Assembly: GCA_024280785.1 (NCBI GenBank)
Contig: JAJRPK010000019.1
Span: 1 to 13,649, forward strand
DNA from: Gammaproteobacteria bacterium
GTDB taxonomy: Bacteria > Pseudomonadota > Gammaproteobacteria > Pseudomonadales > UBA7434
DNA: 13,649 nt
Direction: 5' to 3'
Part shown: piece by piece, positions 6,479 through 13,649 of the stretch
How the letters are laid out: each line of letters starts with the position of its first letter
Position numbering within the stretch: position 1 is the stretch's first letter
Position numbers and translations under genes: made by a program
The notes under the pieces: model-generated
The model's database searches: none
What the model was told of the DNA's origin: nothing
What the model saw: only the letters and a program-made list of their open reading frames with translations

Positions 6479-7132
6479 ATGAATAGTTCAAAGTCCGATG
6501 CGGCTGACAATACCAATAAAGATGCGGCAGCCACTAAAAAGGATGTCAAGCATAATAAGGCGATGAAAAAGCAAAAAGCGGGTGTCGATGCCAGTATAGA
6601 AGCAGCATCTATCGAACGGGGTGTGGCGATATTACTGACAGGCGATGGCAAGGGTAAATCAAGCTCGGCTTTTGGTATGGTGATGCGCGCACTGGGGTAC
6701 GGTTATAAAGTTGGTGTGGTTCAATTTATTAAAGGCGAGCAGCTATCGGGAGAGGAGTTGTATTTAAAAGAGAAGTGCCCGGAAGTTGAGTTTTATCAAA
6801 TGGGTACAGGGTTCACATGGGATACGCAAGACCGCTCGGCAGATATTGAAGCAGCGATAAAAACATGGGCGGTGGCTAAGCCCATGCTAGAAGACGCCAA
6901 TTTTCATTTGGTTGTTCTCGATGAGCTTACTTACATGTTGGCTTTTAAATACCTTGATGAAGACGAAGTGTTGAACGCACTATCGAATAGACCAGAAAAT
7001 CAAAGTGTAGTGGTGACGGGCAGAGGAGGAGGTACACGGCTACAGGATATTATGGACACTGTTGCCGAAGTCAAGGATATCAAGCACGGGTTTACTAGCG
7101 GTATCAAAGCACGCAAGGGTGTGGATTTTTAA
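6479..7132 (+). CDS. cobO: Corrinoid adenosyltransferase (BtuR/CobO/CobA type)
   Basis: This 217-residue cytoplasmic enzyme transfers the adenosyl group of ATP to the reduced cobalt of corrinoids, giving adenosylcobalamin. The P-loop GDGKGKSS is at about 55-62 in the family-specific form. It is followed by MRALGYGYKVGVVQFIKG, GTGFTWDTQ, VVLDELTYM and VVTGRGG, all typical of E. coli BtuR (quoted in pieces). The first 45 residues are a Lys/Ala-rich extension, longer than in E. coli (about 196 residues) but of the same charged style as its helical N-terminus. The ATG at 6479 has AGGA 10 bases upstream. It leads the btuCDF cluster, with 20 bases before btuC, so imported cobalamin can be adenosylated directly. 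It may also be named btuR or cobA. Confidence 0.95.
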   Translation: MNSSKSDAADNTNKDAAATKKDVKHNKAMKKQKAGVDASIEAASIERGVAILLTGDGKGKSSSAFGMVMRALGYGYKVGVVQFIKGEQLSGEELYLKEKCPEVEFYQMGTGFTWDTQDRSADIEAAIKTWAVAKPMLEDANFHLVVLDELTYMLAFKYLDEDEVLNALSNRPENQSVVVTGRGGGTRLQDIMDTVAEVKDIKHGFTSGIKARKGVDF

Positions 7133-7152
7133 CAGCGGTTGCTGTCCTGCTT

Positions 7153-8214
7153 ATGTTGAGTCGCTTTCAAGCTAAAACTATTTACTTGCTATTAATAGCC
7201 TTTACCCCGGTCGGGCTATTAATAAGTGTGTGTGTCGGACCCGTAGCGATAAGTTTTGCGCAATTTCTTTCGGTCATACCTCATGTCGCGCAGTTTAGTC
7301 CGCCTGACGATATCTCTATGGCGGGTATTTATTCTATTGTCACTGATATTCGTTTGCCGAGAACGGCGATGGCTTGGTTAGTCGGGGCCAGTCTAGCGAT
7401 GTCGGGAGCTGCAATGCAGGGTTTATTCAGAAACCCTTTAGCCGACCCCTCTATTATTGGCGTGACTAGTGGGGCGTCCCTTGGTGCAAGTATAGCGATA
7501 GTGTTAGTCGGAGATTCTCTATTGCCGCTGGCGGGGTTATCAACTTTAGTGATAGGTGCATTTATTGGCGGCATATTGGCGGCTTTTCTGGTTTACCGTC
7601 TAGCCACAGGATCTGCAGAGACTTCTACAAATGGCACATCCGTTGCGACGATGTTGTTAGTTGGCATCGCTATAACGGCATTGGCTGGGGCGGGAAATAG
7701 CTTGCTGGCTTATTTTTCTGACAATGATATGTTGCGGCGTATTAGTTTATGGAATATGGGTGGATTGGATGTTGCCAATGGTTTGCGAGTTAAAGTGGCT
7801 GTGCTCATTATTGCACCCACTCTGTTGGCGCTAATGTATTTTAGGCGGTCGCTGGATGCGCCGTTATTAGGTGAGCCAGAGGCCAGATATTTGGGGGTCG
7901 ATGTTCAACGAGTTAAAGTGTACTTAGTGTTGCTAGTGTCGATTGGCGTTGCCGCCTCGGTAGCCTTGGCAGGGGTGATTGGTTTTGTTGGTTTAGTGGT
8001 CCCACATATATTAAGGCTATTGATGGGGCCGTCACATAACTACCTATTGCCTTGTGCGGCGATGGGGGGAGGTTTGTTATTGGTGTTGGCCGATAGTTTG
8101 GCCCGGGTGGTTGTATCACCTGCGGAAATGCCGGTTGGTGTTATAACCGCGTTATTGGGTGCGCCATTGTTTATTTCACTGCTACGCCATCGGCGTGAAT
8201 ACGGAATGCTCTAA
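7153..8214 (+). CDS. btuC: Cobalamin ABC transporter permease, FecCD family
   Basis: This 353-residue inner-membrane protein is strongly hydrophobic, with about ten predicted helices. Family signs are GASLAMSGAAMQGLFRNPLA with DPSIIGVTSGASLGAS in the first third, GEPEARYLGVDVQRVK as the loop that contacts the ATPase, and GFVGLVVPHILRLLMG near the C-terminus (quoted in pieces). As a homodimer it forms the channel that receives B12 from BtuF. It begins 20 bases after cobO with no obvious Shine-Dalgarno, so it may depend on coupling. The FecCD family also moves haem and siderophores; cobalamin is chosen because of cobO, BtuF and the riboswitch-linked btuB. Confidence 0.93.
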   Translation: MLSRFQAKTIYLLLIAFTPVGLLISVCVGPVAISFAQFLSVIPHVAQFSPPDDISMAGIYSIVTDIRLPRTAMAWLVGASLAMSGAAMQGLFRNPLADPSIIGVTSGASLGASIAIVLVGDSLLPLAGLSTLVIGAFIGGILAAFLVYRLATGSAETSTNGTSVATMLLVGIAITALAGAGNSLLAYFSDNDMLRRISLWNMGGLDVANGLRVKVAVLIIAPTLLALMYFRRSLDAPLLGEPEARYLGVDVQRVKVYLVLLVSIGVAASVALAGVIGFVGLVVPHILRLLMGPSHNYLLPCAAMGGGLLLVLADSLARVVVSPAEMPVGVITALLGAPLFISLLRHRREYGML

Positions 8215-8215
8215 G

Positions 8216-9082
8216 GTGATAGCTTTCGATCAAAAATCAACTCTCGATAAGATGCCAGCTGAGCGCGGTGTTGCTCGGCCGGGTGAACTCAATGGCGAGG
8301 TTGCATTATCCTTAACGGATGTTGCCGTTACTCGAGGCCGTACAAATCTGCTGACCGACATTAATTTGGATTTAGCGAGGGGCCAGATGACAGCGTTGCT
8401 GGGCCCCAATGGCGCGGGAAAAACCACCTTATTAAATTGTGCCGCGGGTAAAAATATCTTGTCGTCCGGTTCTGTGACTCTAAACCGACAGGCTATTCAT
8501 CGCCTTAGGCCGCTAGAACGGGCTCGACAGATGGCGGTTTTGCCGCAGCAATTATCGTTAAACTTTCCCTTTAGTGTAGAGGAGGTAGTGACCTTGGGTC
8601 GTTATCCTCACGCTAGCGGCCACGAATTAGATAAAGGTATTGTGACGGCTGTTATGAAGGTCTTGCAGGTCGATTCTTTTGCTCAGCGCACATATACGAC
8701 TTTATCGGGCGGAGAAAAACAGCGGGTGCAGTTGGCCAGAACTATTAGCCAGCTACTCGTGTCTAGTGAGCTGGCGGTTAGCCAAGATGCTGTGCTGTTA
8801 CTTGACGAACCCGTCGCCGCGTTAGATATGCCGCATCAAGCTATATTGATGGATTTGTTAACAAAGCTTTGTCGGCAAGGTTTAACCGTGTTAGTAGTAT
8901 TGCACGATATTAATTTGGCCGCGGCTTACGCCGATAATGTGGCGTTACTAAATAACGGGGTTTTGCAAAGCGTTGGTGAAGTATCAGAAGTTATCAACGA
9001 GCTGTTGATTAAGCAGGTATATGGTATTGAGGTGAGTGTTATCGATCACCCTTTGACAGGGAAACCATTGGTCATTCGTTAG
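8216..9082 (+). CDS. btuD: Cobalamin ABC transporter ATP-binding protein
   Basis: The open frame extends back to 8159 inside btuC, but I prefer GTG 8216, one base after the btuC stop, giving 288 residues; ATG 8252 is an alternative. All ABC motifs are intact (numbering from 8216): Walker A GPNGAGKTT (63-71), Q-loop LPQQ, signature LSGGEKQR (163-170), Walker B VLLLDEP (193-199) and H-loop LHD (His230). It drives import through BtuC. The sequence around the Q-loop (LNFPFSVEEVVTLGRYPH) resembles haem-type HmuV as well as BtuD, so substrate identity comes from the neighbours. The first 25 or so residues are poorly conserved. btuF begins 8 bases later. Confidence 0.92.
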   Translation: MIAFDQKSTLDKMPAERGVARPGELNGEVALSLTDVAVTRGRTNLLTDINLDLARGQMTALLGPNGAGKTTLLNCAAGKNILSSGSVTLNRQAIHRLRPLERARQMAVLPQQLSLNFPFSVEEVVTLGRYPHASGHELDKGIVTAVMKVLQVDSFAQRTYTTLSGGEKQRVQLARTISQLLVSSELAVSQDAVLLLDEPVAALDMPHQAILMDLLTKLCRQGLTVLVVLHDINLAAAYADNVALLNNGVLQSVGEVSEVINELLIKQVYGIEVSVIDHPLTGKPLVIR

Positions 9083-9090
9083 GCCGGATC

Positions 9091-10092
9091 ATGTTTATAA
9101 TGCTAAAAATATTTCTCAAGTCTGTGATTAAAGTTACCGTCATTGCGCTGTGCTTCAGCGGTTGGGCTCAAGGTGCAAAGCTACATGGGCAAGTCGCAGA
9201 AAAATTGTTGACCTCTTTGGCAATAAAAATGATTGATGACGCGGGCCAGAAAATTGTATTGGATCAACCTGCCAAGCGTTTAGTTGTTCTAGGCCCTAAT
9301 TTAGTTGAAAGCTTGTACGCTATCGGCAAGGGTGAGAGCATCGTCGGCGTATTGGAATACTCTGACTATCCAGAGCAAGCGAAACGAATAAAGCGGGTAG
9401 GTTCGCACAATACAATTAATTATGAATTAATTGTGAGTTTGTCGCCCGACCTTATTTTGCTTTGGCATTCGGGTGTTGGGCAAGATGTGGTGGATAAGTT
9501 ACATGAGCTAGGTTTAACAGTGTTTGTGTCCGAACCTAAAACCTTGTTGGACATCGAGCAATTACTGATTCGTTTGGGGCAGTTGACCAATGCTAATGTG
9601 TCCGCAGAAATTGCAGCGGCAGACTTTCGCCGGCAGTTAGACCATTTGATTGCGCGTTATAGCACACAAGACCCTGTATCAGTATTTTATCAAGTATGGG
9701 ATGAGCCGATGCAAACGCTAAACGACTCGCATGTTGTCAGCTCAGTGATTACACTGTGTGGCGGTGTTAATGTCTTTGCCAACTTGCCTGAGATTGCACC
9801 GAAAGTAAGCGTGGAGTCGGTGATTGCCGCTAATCCGGCAGTGATCATCGCTAGTGGCGCCAAGGGAAAGAGACCTGGCTGGCTAGATAACTGGGAGTCT
9901 TGGCCCATGATAGATGCCGTCAAGAACAAGCAATTATATTTTGTTCGTCCCGATGTGTTGGTCCGGCACGCACCAAGAATTTTGCAAGGGGCTAACGAGG
10001 TGTGTCATTTTTTGCAGCAGGCTCGCAGTGCTGGTGATAGTTCTGATGGTAGTTCTGATGGTAGTTCTGATGGTAGTTCTGGCGCTCGTTAA
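9091..10092 (+). CDS. btuF: Periplasmic cobalamin-binding protein
   Basis: This 333-residue substrate-binding protein delivers B12 to BtuCD. Residues 1-29 form a signal peptide ending near WAQGA; there is no lipobox, since the Cys is preceded by Leu, so it is probably soluble. The helical-backbone binding-protein fold is shown by RLVVLGPNLVESLYAIG, VGVLEYSDYPEQAK, VGSHNTINYELIVSLSPDLIL, VFYQVWDEPMQTLN, CGGVNVFANLPEIAPKVSVE and WPMIDAVKNKQLYFV (quoted in pieces), close to E. coli BtuF (266). Starts at 9091 or 9100 are both possible, with a weak ribosome site. The last 20 residues are a low-complexity SSDG tail coded by a 12-bp repeat beyond the final conserved helix. It closes the cobO-btuCDF cluster. 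Confidence 0.94.
   Translation: MFIMLKIFLKSVIKVTVIALCFSGWAQGAKLHGQVAEKLLTSLAIKMIDDAGQKIVLDQPAKRLVVLGPNLVESLYAIGKGESIVGVLEYSDYPEQAKRIKRVGSHNTINYELIVSLSPDLILLWHSGVGQDVVDKLHELGLTVFVSEPKTLLDIEQLLIRLGQLTNANVSAEIAAADFRRQLDHLIARYSTQDPVSVFYQVWDEPMQTLNDSHVVSSVITLCGGVNVFANLPEIAPKVSVESVIAANPAVIIASGAKGKRPGWLDNWESWPMIDAVKNKQLYFVRPDVLVRHAPRILQGANEVCHFLQQARSAGDSSDGSSDGSSDGSSGAR
10036..10080 (+). repeat. 12-bp tandem repeat at the 3' end of btuF
   Basis: Three identical 12-base units (gatggtagttct) at 10045-10056, 10057-10068 and 10069-10080 follow a 9-base partial unit (gatagttct) at 10036-10044. Read in frame they give DGSS repeats just before the stop. A whole-unit change would alter the tail by four residues without a frameshift. 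Confidence 0.9.
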
Positions 10093-10189
10093 TTGAAGAA
10101 ATTTTCTAAGGTGATTTGAAGTGAAAAGTGTTGTTCGATGGTGTTTGATATTGTGCGATGATGAAAAAAAAGGAATTGAGGGTTTATAA

Positions 10190-11329
10190 GTGACAAACAG
10201 TAGTGACGATCGTCCAGCTGATAAACTTTTCGCCGATGGTGATAGCGAAGATGCTGTTGACGATAATCGAGGAAATCGATTAGAGCTAAACGACGAGACG
10301 AATGATGTCGAGTTGGCAATGCCCAGCCTTAGTGATCATCCCTATCAGTTATTAACACCCGATGTGGTGATAGATGCCGTTGAGTCTACCGGTCGTTTCT
10401 CTGATGCTAGAATATTGGCGCTTAACAGTTACGAAAATAGAGTGTATCAAGTGGGGTTAGACGAAGGTGACCCCGTCATCGCTAAATTCTATCGGCCTAA
10501 CCGTTGGAGCGTTGACCAAATTATTGAAGAGCACAATTTCACCTTGCGCCTTTACGAGCTGGACATCCCCGTAGTTCCACCGTTAGTGATTGCCGAAGAA
10601 TCAGATACGCCGACATTGGCCAAATTTAATAATTTTCATTTTTCAGTTTACGCGCGGCAAGGTGGAAGGGCTCCGGAGTTAGATAATCTTGATCATCTTT
10701 ATCAGCTAGGACAGTTTATTGGTCGCATTCATGCCGTAGGGGCTAGCTACCCGTTTAAATATCGTATCCCATTGCGGGTACAAGCCTTTGGTCATGACAG
10801 CGTGGCTTATCTACAAAACAATGATTTTATTCCTGACGAATTGCGCGATGCCTACGATTCAATTGTTCACGAGGTCTTGGCCGCGATTGAAAAAAATAGT
10901 CCCGAGGCAGATGAGTATCAGCAAATCAGTTTGCACGGGGACTGCCACCCCGGGAATGTTCTGTGGCGAGATGACAGACCGCACTTTGTCGATTTTGACG
11001 ATGCAATGACGGGACCGGCGATGCAGGATTTGTGGATGTTGCTATCGGGTGATACGGTCAATAAGCAGCGTCAGTTATCAGAAATTATTGAAGGCTACGA
11101 AGCGTTTCATGAATTTAACCTTCGTGAGCTAAGGCTTATCGAGCCGTTGAGGGCACTGCGTATCCTCAATTACAGTGCATGGCTGGCAAAGCGCTGGGAT
11201 GACCCGGCTTTTCCGGCCAGTTTTCCGTGGTTTAACACACCGCGATATTGGTCAGAGCATATATTGGAGTTAAAAGAGCAGTTGTCTATTTTATGCGAGC
11301 CTCCGCTGACAATGCCCGATGCTTTCTAG
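10190..11329 (+). CDS. srkA: Stress-response kinase A (YihE/RdoA family)
   Basis: This cytoplasmic Ser/Thr kinase of the APH/choline-kinase fold is linked in E. coli to envelope and oxidative stress survival. Motifs (379-residue numbering) are LNSYENRVYQ (78-87), the ATP-contacting lysine in IAKFYRP (K99), the catalytic loop HGDCHPGN (249-256), the metal-binding FVDFDDA (267-272), and DLWMLLSGD. The C-terminus EPLRALRILNYSAWLAKRW is typical. GTG 10190 has GAGGG 7 bases before it. This gives an acidic extension of about 45 residues that E. coli SrkA (328) lacks; ATG 10319 would give 336 residues. It lies 97 bases after btuF in the same direction, with no terminator seen between them, so read-through is possible, but a functional link to B12 is not implied. 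Confidence 0.93.
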   Translation: MTNSSDDRPADKLFADGDSEDAVDDNRGNRLELNDETNDVELAMPSLSDHPYQLLTPDVVIDAVESTGRFSDARILALNSYENRVYQVGLDEGDPVIAKFYRPNRWSVDQIIEEHNFTLRLYELDIPVVPPLVIAEESDTPTLAKFNNFHFSVYARQGGRAPELDNLDHLYQLGQFIGRIHAVGASYPFKYRIPLRVQAFGHDSVAYLQNNDFIPDELRDAYDSIVHEVLAAIEKNSPEADEYQQISLHGDCHPGNVLWRDDRPHFVDFDDAMTGPAMQDLWMLLSGDTVNKQRQLSEIIEGYEAFHEFNLRELRLIEPLRALRILNYSAWLAKRWDDPAFPASFPWFNTPRYWSEHILELKEQLSILCEPPLTMPDAF

Positions 11330-11456
11330 CCTACACCTACTAGATAGAAGGCTAATATTTGCTTTCTATGAGCATAAAATAGTGTTTTCTAGTATTGTTT
11401 AAATGGCTGGGCTAGATATAAAATGGTGGGCACATATTGTTTCAGCTATGCGCTAG

Positions 11457-11500
11457 CTTCAAGTTGGCTTCAAATTGTCTTTAAGTTGTCTTTAAGTTAG
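11457..11500. promoter_or_regulatory. Four 11-bp direct repeats before the monooxygenase
   Basis: Four adjacent units read cttcaagttgg (11457), cttcaaattgt (11468), ctttaagttgt (11479) and ctttaagttag (11490). The 11-base period is about one helical turn, so a regulator could bind every unit on one DNA face. The array lies about 100 bases before the monooxygenase ATG, within a 274-base spacer that otherwise shows no clear gene or terminator. The function is inferred. Confidence 0.55.
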
Positions 11501-11603
11501 CTACGGCATTGGAATGAACTAATAAATAGCGGAATAAAAGAGTTAAGCCATTAGTATTTTTTACCGTCCGTATTAAAATTACCCTACCAGTAAGGTGAGT
11601 TGA

Positions 11604-12785
11604 ATGAGTGTACCTGCAGATCAAAGTGAAAAAGATGCTATCGCAAAAAAAATGCTAGAGGCCGTTATAGCCTTGCAGCCTAAGTTGCGCGAACAAGCTG
11701 CCGAGACAAAGAAAAATGGTCAAGTGTCCGATGAGATTGTTCAAGAGTTACAGGACATCGGTGTTTTCTTAACCTTGCACCCTAAACGTTACGGTGGTTT
11801 AGAGCTAGATCCTCAACATTTTTTCTCTATCGGTATCGCTCTTGCAGAAGGGTGTATGTCAACATCCTGGATTGCTGGCATCATTGCCGTACATGCGTTT
11901 CAAATTGCGTTAATGGACGATAAAGCGCAAAAAGACGTTTGGGGCGAGGATATCAATACACGAGTGAGTTCTTCGTACGCACCTATGGGCAAGGCCGAAG
12001 CGGTCGAAGGCGGTTTTAAATTCAGTGGTCGCTGGGGTTGGTCTAGTGGATCGGGTCATTGTAGTTGGGTTTTGTTAGGTGGAATTATCCCCGGCGAAGG
12101 TTATCGTACCTTTTTGATTCCCAAGTCTGACTACGAGATTATTGAAACCTGGAAAGTTATGGGCTTAGAAGGAACGGGAAGCAACGATATTGTTGTTAAA
12201 GAAGTTTTTGTACCGGATCATCGCACTCATAAGCAGATGGATGGTTTTTTGATGACTAACCCGGGATATGAAGTCAATAAAGCGCCTTTATATCGTGTGC
12301 CATGGGGGCAAATATTTGCCCGCACCGTTTGTACTCCGGCCATTGGTGCCTGTAAAGAAACGCTTCGCTTATATAAAGAATTAGTGATGAATAAAGCGAG
12401 TGCTGACCCCACTAAATTGGCAGGCGATGTTGGCACTAACGAGCGCATTGCTGTTGCGGCCAATAGTATCGATGAAATGGAATGCATACTAATGCGCAAC
12501 TTTGACCAAATGATGGCTTATACGAATGCTGGCGAAGAGATCCCCATGGATGACCGTATCCTTTATCGCTATCAGTCGTCGTTGATTATTGAGAAAAGTA
12601 TGGCGGTCGTTGATAGTTTATATAGTGTGGCAGGTGGTGGCTCGGTGTTTCTTGGTAGTGCTATTCAACAGAAGTTTTTGGATATGCACACTGCCAGGGC
12701 TCACGTGGCCAATAATCCAACCAGCTTTGCCCGTAATCTGGGTGCGACGCAATTGGGTGTGGATAACGCCGATGTGTTTGTCTAA
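11604..12785 (+). CDS. Flavin-dependent monooxygenase, HsaA-like (acyl-CoA dehydrogenase fold)
   Basis: This 393-residue soluble protein has the length and layout of two-component flavin monooxygenase oxygenase subunits such as HsaA (about 394) and HpaB/DszC relatives. HsaA hydroxylates 3-HSA in steroid ring degradation. Signs are an N-terminal helical domain with IGVFLTLHPKRYGGLELDP, then GRWGWSSGSGHCSWVLLGG in the middle beta domain, MGLEGTGSNDIVVKEVFVPDHR, and the closing AGGGSVFLGSAIQQKF and NPTSFARNLG (quoted in pieces). The active site of acyl-CoA dehydrogenases (a catalytic Glu) is not obvious, favouring a hydroxylase. AGGTGAG lies just before ATG 11604. The reductase partner (HsaB type) is not in the window, so the substrate is uncertain; steroid or another aromatic is possible. 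Confidence 0.8.
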   Translation: MSVPADQSEKDAIAKKMLEAVIALQPKLREQAAETKKNGQVSDEIVQELQDIGVFLTLHPKRYGGLELDPQHFFSIGIALAEGCMSTSWIAGIIAVHAFQIALMDDKAQKDVWGEDINTRVSSSYAPMGKAEAVEGGFKFSGRWGWSSGSGHCSWVLLGGIIPGEGYRTFLIPKSDYEIIETWKVMGLEGTGSNDIVVKEVFVPDHRTHKQMDGFLMTNPGYEVNKAPLYRVPWGQIFARTVCTPAIGACKETLRLYKELVMNKASADPTKLAGDVGTNERIAVAANSIDEMECILMRNFDQMMAYTNAGEEIPMDDRILYRYQSSLIIEKSMAVVDSLYSVAGGGSVFLGSAIQQKFLDMHTARAHVANNPTSFARNLGATQLGVDNADVFV

Positions 12786-12815
12786 CGATTAAACTATGGT
12801 TTTAGTTTATTAATT

Positions 12816-12850
12816 AAAAAACCGCTACCTTTTTTGGTGGCGGTTTTTTT
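12816..12850. terminator. Bidirectional rho-independent terminator
   Basis: CCGCTACC (12822-12829) and GGTGGCGG (12836-12843) pair over 8 bases with one T-G, around a T6 loop. T7 follows on the plus strand, and A6 precedes, giving U6 on the minus-strand RNA. It lies between the convergent monooxygenase and epoxide hydrolase genes and can serve both. Confidence 0.92.
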
Positions 12851-12883
12851 ATGTGGGCTAGAAAATTTCAATTTAAAAGCGGG

Positions 12884-13649
12884 TCAGCGTATCTGCCTGA
12901 AACAGTTCCTCACCTCTTCGACAAACAATTCCGGCTGTTCAAACGCCGCAAAATGTCCGCCCTTGTCCAGCTCGTTCCAGTGAATCAGGTTGGTGTAGCG
13001 CTTTTCGGCCCAGCGGCGCGAGGCGCGCATGATTTCCTTGGGGAAAAGGCTGCACCCTACCGGTATGTTGATGGGATCCATATTGGGGTTATCGGTATAA
13101 CTTTCCCAGTACAAACGTGCTGAAGAAGCCGCTGCGTCGTTTAGCCAATACAGCATGACGTTATCCAGCAACTCGTTCTTGTTCAATACATTTTCAGGGT
13201 GAGCTTTGTCGCCTTCACCGCAGTCAGTCCAGGCGTGGAATTTTTCCAGTATCCACGCTGCCTGCCCGGTGGGTGAATCGGCCAGGCCATAGCCGACGGT
13301 TTGCGGGCGGGTGCTTTGTTGCTTGGAGTAGCCTGAGCCGTTGGCGAAATAATCGGCCATGCCGGCCAGTGCCGACTGTTCCAGCTCTGTCAGCTTTTCC
13401 ATAGTGCCGGGGTCGGGTGCAACCAGCAGCATGTTCACATGAATGGCCGCGCAGTGATCGGATTCGGTCAGGCCAAGGCTGTGGGTGACCAGCGAACCCC
13501 AGTCACCACCTTGTGCGACCCAGCGCTCGTAGCCTAGCCTGCGCATGAGCTCGCCCCAGGCACAGCCTATTTTTTCTACGTCCCAACCAGTCTCCGCAGG
13601 CTTGCCAGAAAATGCGTATCCTGGCAGGCTCGGGCAAATCACGTGAAAC
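12884..13649 (-). CDS. Epoxide hydrolase (EPHX1-like alpha/beta hydrolase), N-terminus beyond window
   Basis: The frame is open to the right edge, where FHVICPSLPGYAFSG is read. This is the conserved start of the fold's core in microsomal-type epoxide hydrolases, so about the first 130-150 residues lie outside; the GTG at 13642 is not the true start. The catalytic triad is visible: nucleophile Asp in GGDWGS, acid Glu in FPKEIM, and His in GGHFAAFEQPE, matching EPHX1 Asp226/Glu404/His431. It adds water to epoxides, giving diols. The gene is convergent with the monooxygenase and shares its terminator. Hand counts of two sequence lines give about 55-67% GC against about 48% for a btuC line, so it may be of foreign origin. 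Confidence 0.9.
   Translation of the reverse strand, partial: FHVICPSLPGYAFSGKPAETGWDVEKIGCAWGELMRRLGYERWVAQGGDWGSLVTHSLGLTESDHCAAIHVNMLLVAPDPGTMEKLTELEQSALAGMADYFANGSGYSKQQSTRPQTVGYGLADSPTGQAAWILEKFHAWTDCGEGDKAHPENVLNKNELLDNVMLYWLNDAAASSARLYWESYTDNPNMDPINIPVGCSLFPKEIMRASRRWAEKRYTNLIHWNELDKGGHFAAFEQPELFVEEVRNCFRQIR

Noticed and set aside
8216..9082. Haem importer ATPase (HmuV)
   Set aside because: Sequence alone allows it, but no haem-specific partner is present, and BtuF, cobO and the B12 riboswitch favour cobalamin.
12884..13642. A complete small hydrolase starting at 13642
   Set aside because: The coding frame continues through the window edge with conserved FHV before it, and the family needs a further N-terminal part.

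Overview
The window looks like a chromosomal vitamin B12 (cobalamin) uptake locus of a Gram-negative, probably marine, gammaproteobacterium. The outer-membrane TonB receptor, periplasmic BtuF and E. coli-like BtuR/CobO and SrkA proteins support that class. The HsaA-like steroid-ring monooxygenase and the epoxide hydrolase would fit a hydrocarbon- or steroid-degrading lineage, for example around Spongiibacteraceae/Cellvibrionales, but that placement is a guess.

Left part, minus strand (1-4251): a weak promoter candidate, a stable 5' hairpin and a cobalamin riboswitch (B12 box plus the GCCCCCGC and GGGAA blocks) lead into a BtuB-like TonB-dependent receptor. Two exported proteins follow. The first resembles the 'cell surface protein' family of B12 loci, starts at a TTG overlapping the btuB end, carries a triplet repeat in its signal peptide, and ends in a VPxPA/PEP-CTERM-like tail. 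The second is a DUF4465-type protein cut by the window edge. Together they look like a riboswitch-controlled surface B12-capture module.

Middle (4309-6226): a ModF-like double-ABC ATPase gene sits between two inverted copies of an exactly 132-bp palindromic element. The element has short imperfect terminal inverted repeats and a long stem whose arms differ between copies by compensatory changes. I regard this as the most unusual structure in the window. The ABC protein appears asymmetric, with only one of its two composite ATP sites canonical.

Right-centre, plus strand (6479-10092): cobO/btuR, btuC, btuD and btuF form a tight cluster for inner-membrane cobalamin import and adenosylation. BtuB brings B12 across the outer membrane, BtuF captures it in the periplasm, BtuCD pumps it in and CobO converts it to the adenosyl form. 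No riboswitch is visible before cobO; a perfect 16-bp palindrome is. BtuF ends in a 12-bp tandem repeat encoding SSDG units.

Right end (10190-13649): srkA (stress-response kinase), an HsaA-like flavin-dependent monooxygenase preceded by four 11-bp repeats, a bidirectional terminator, and a convergent, GC-richer epoxide hydrolase that runs off the window. These appear unrelated to B12. All statements rest on reading the sequence and on remembered family features; no search was run.
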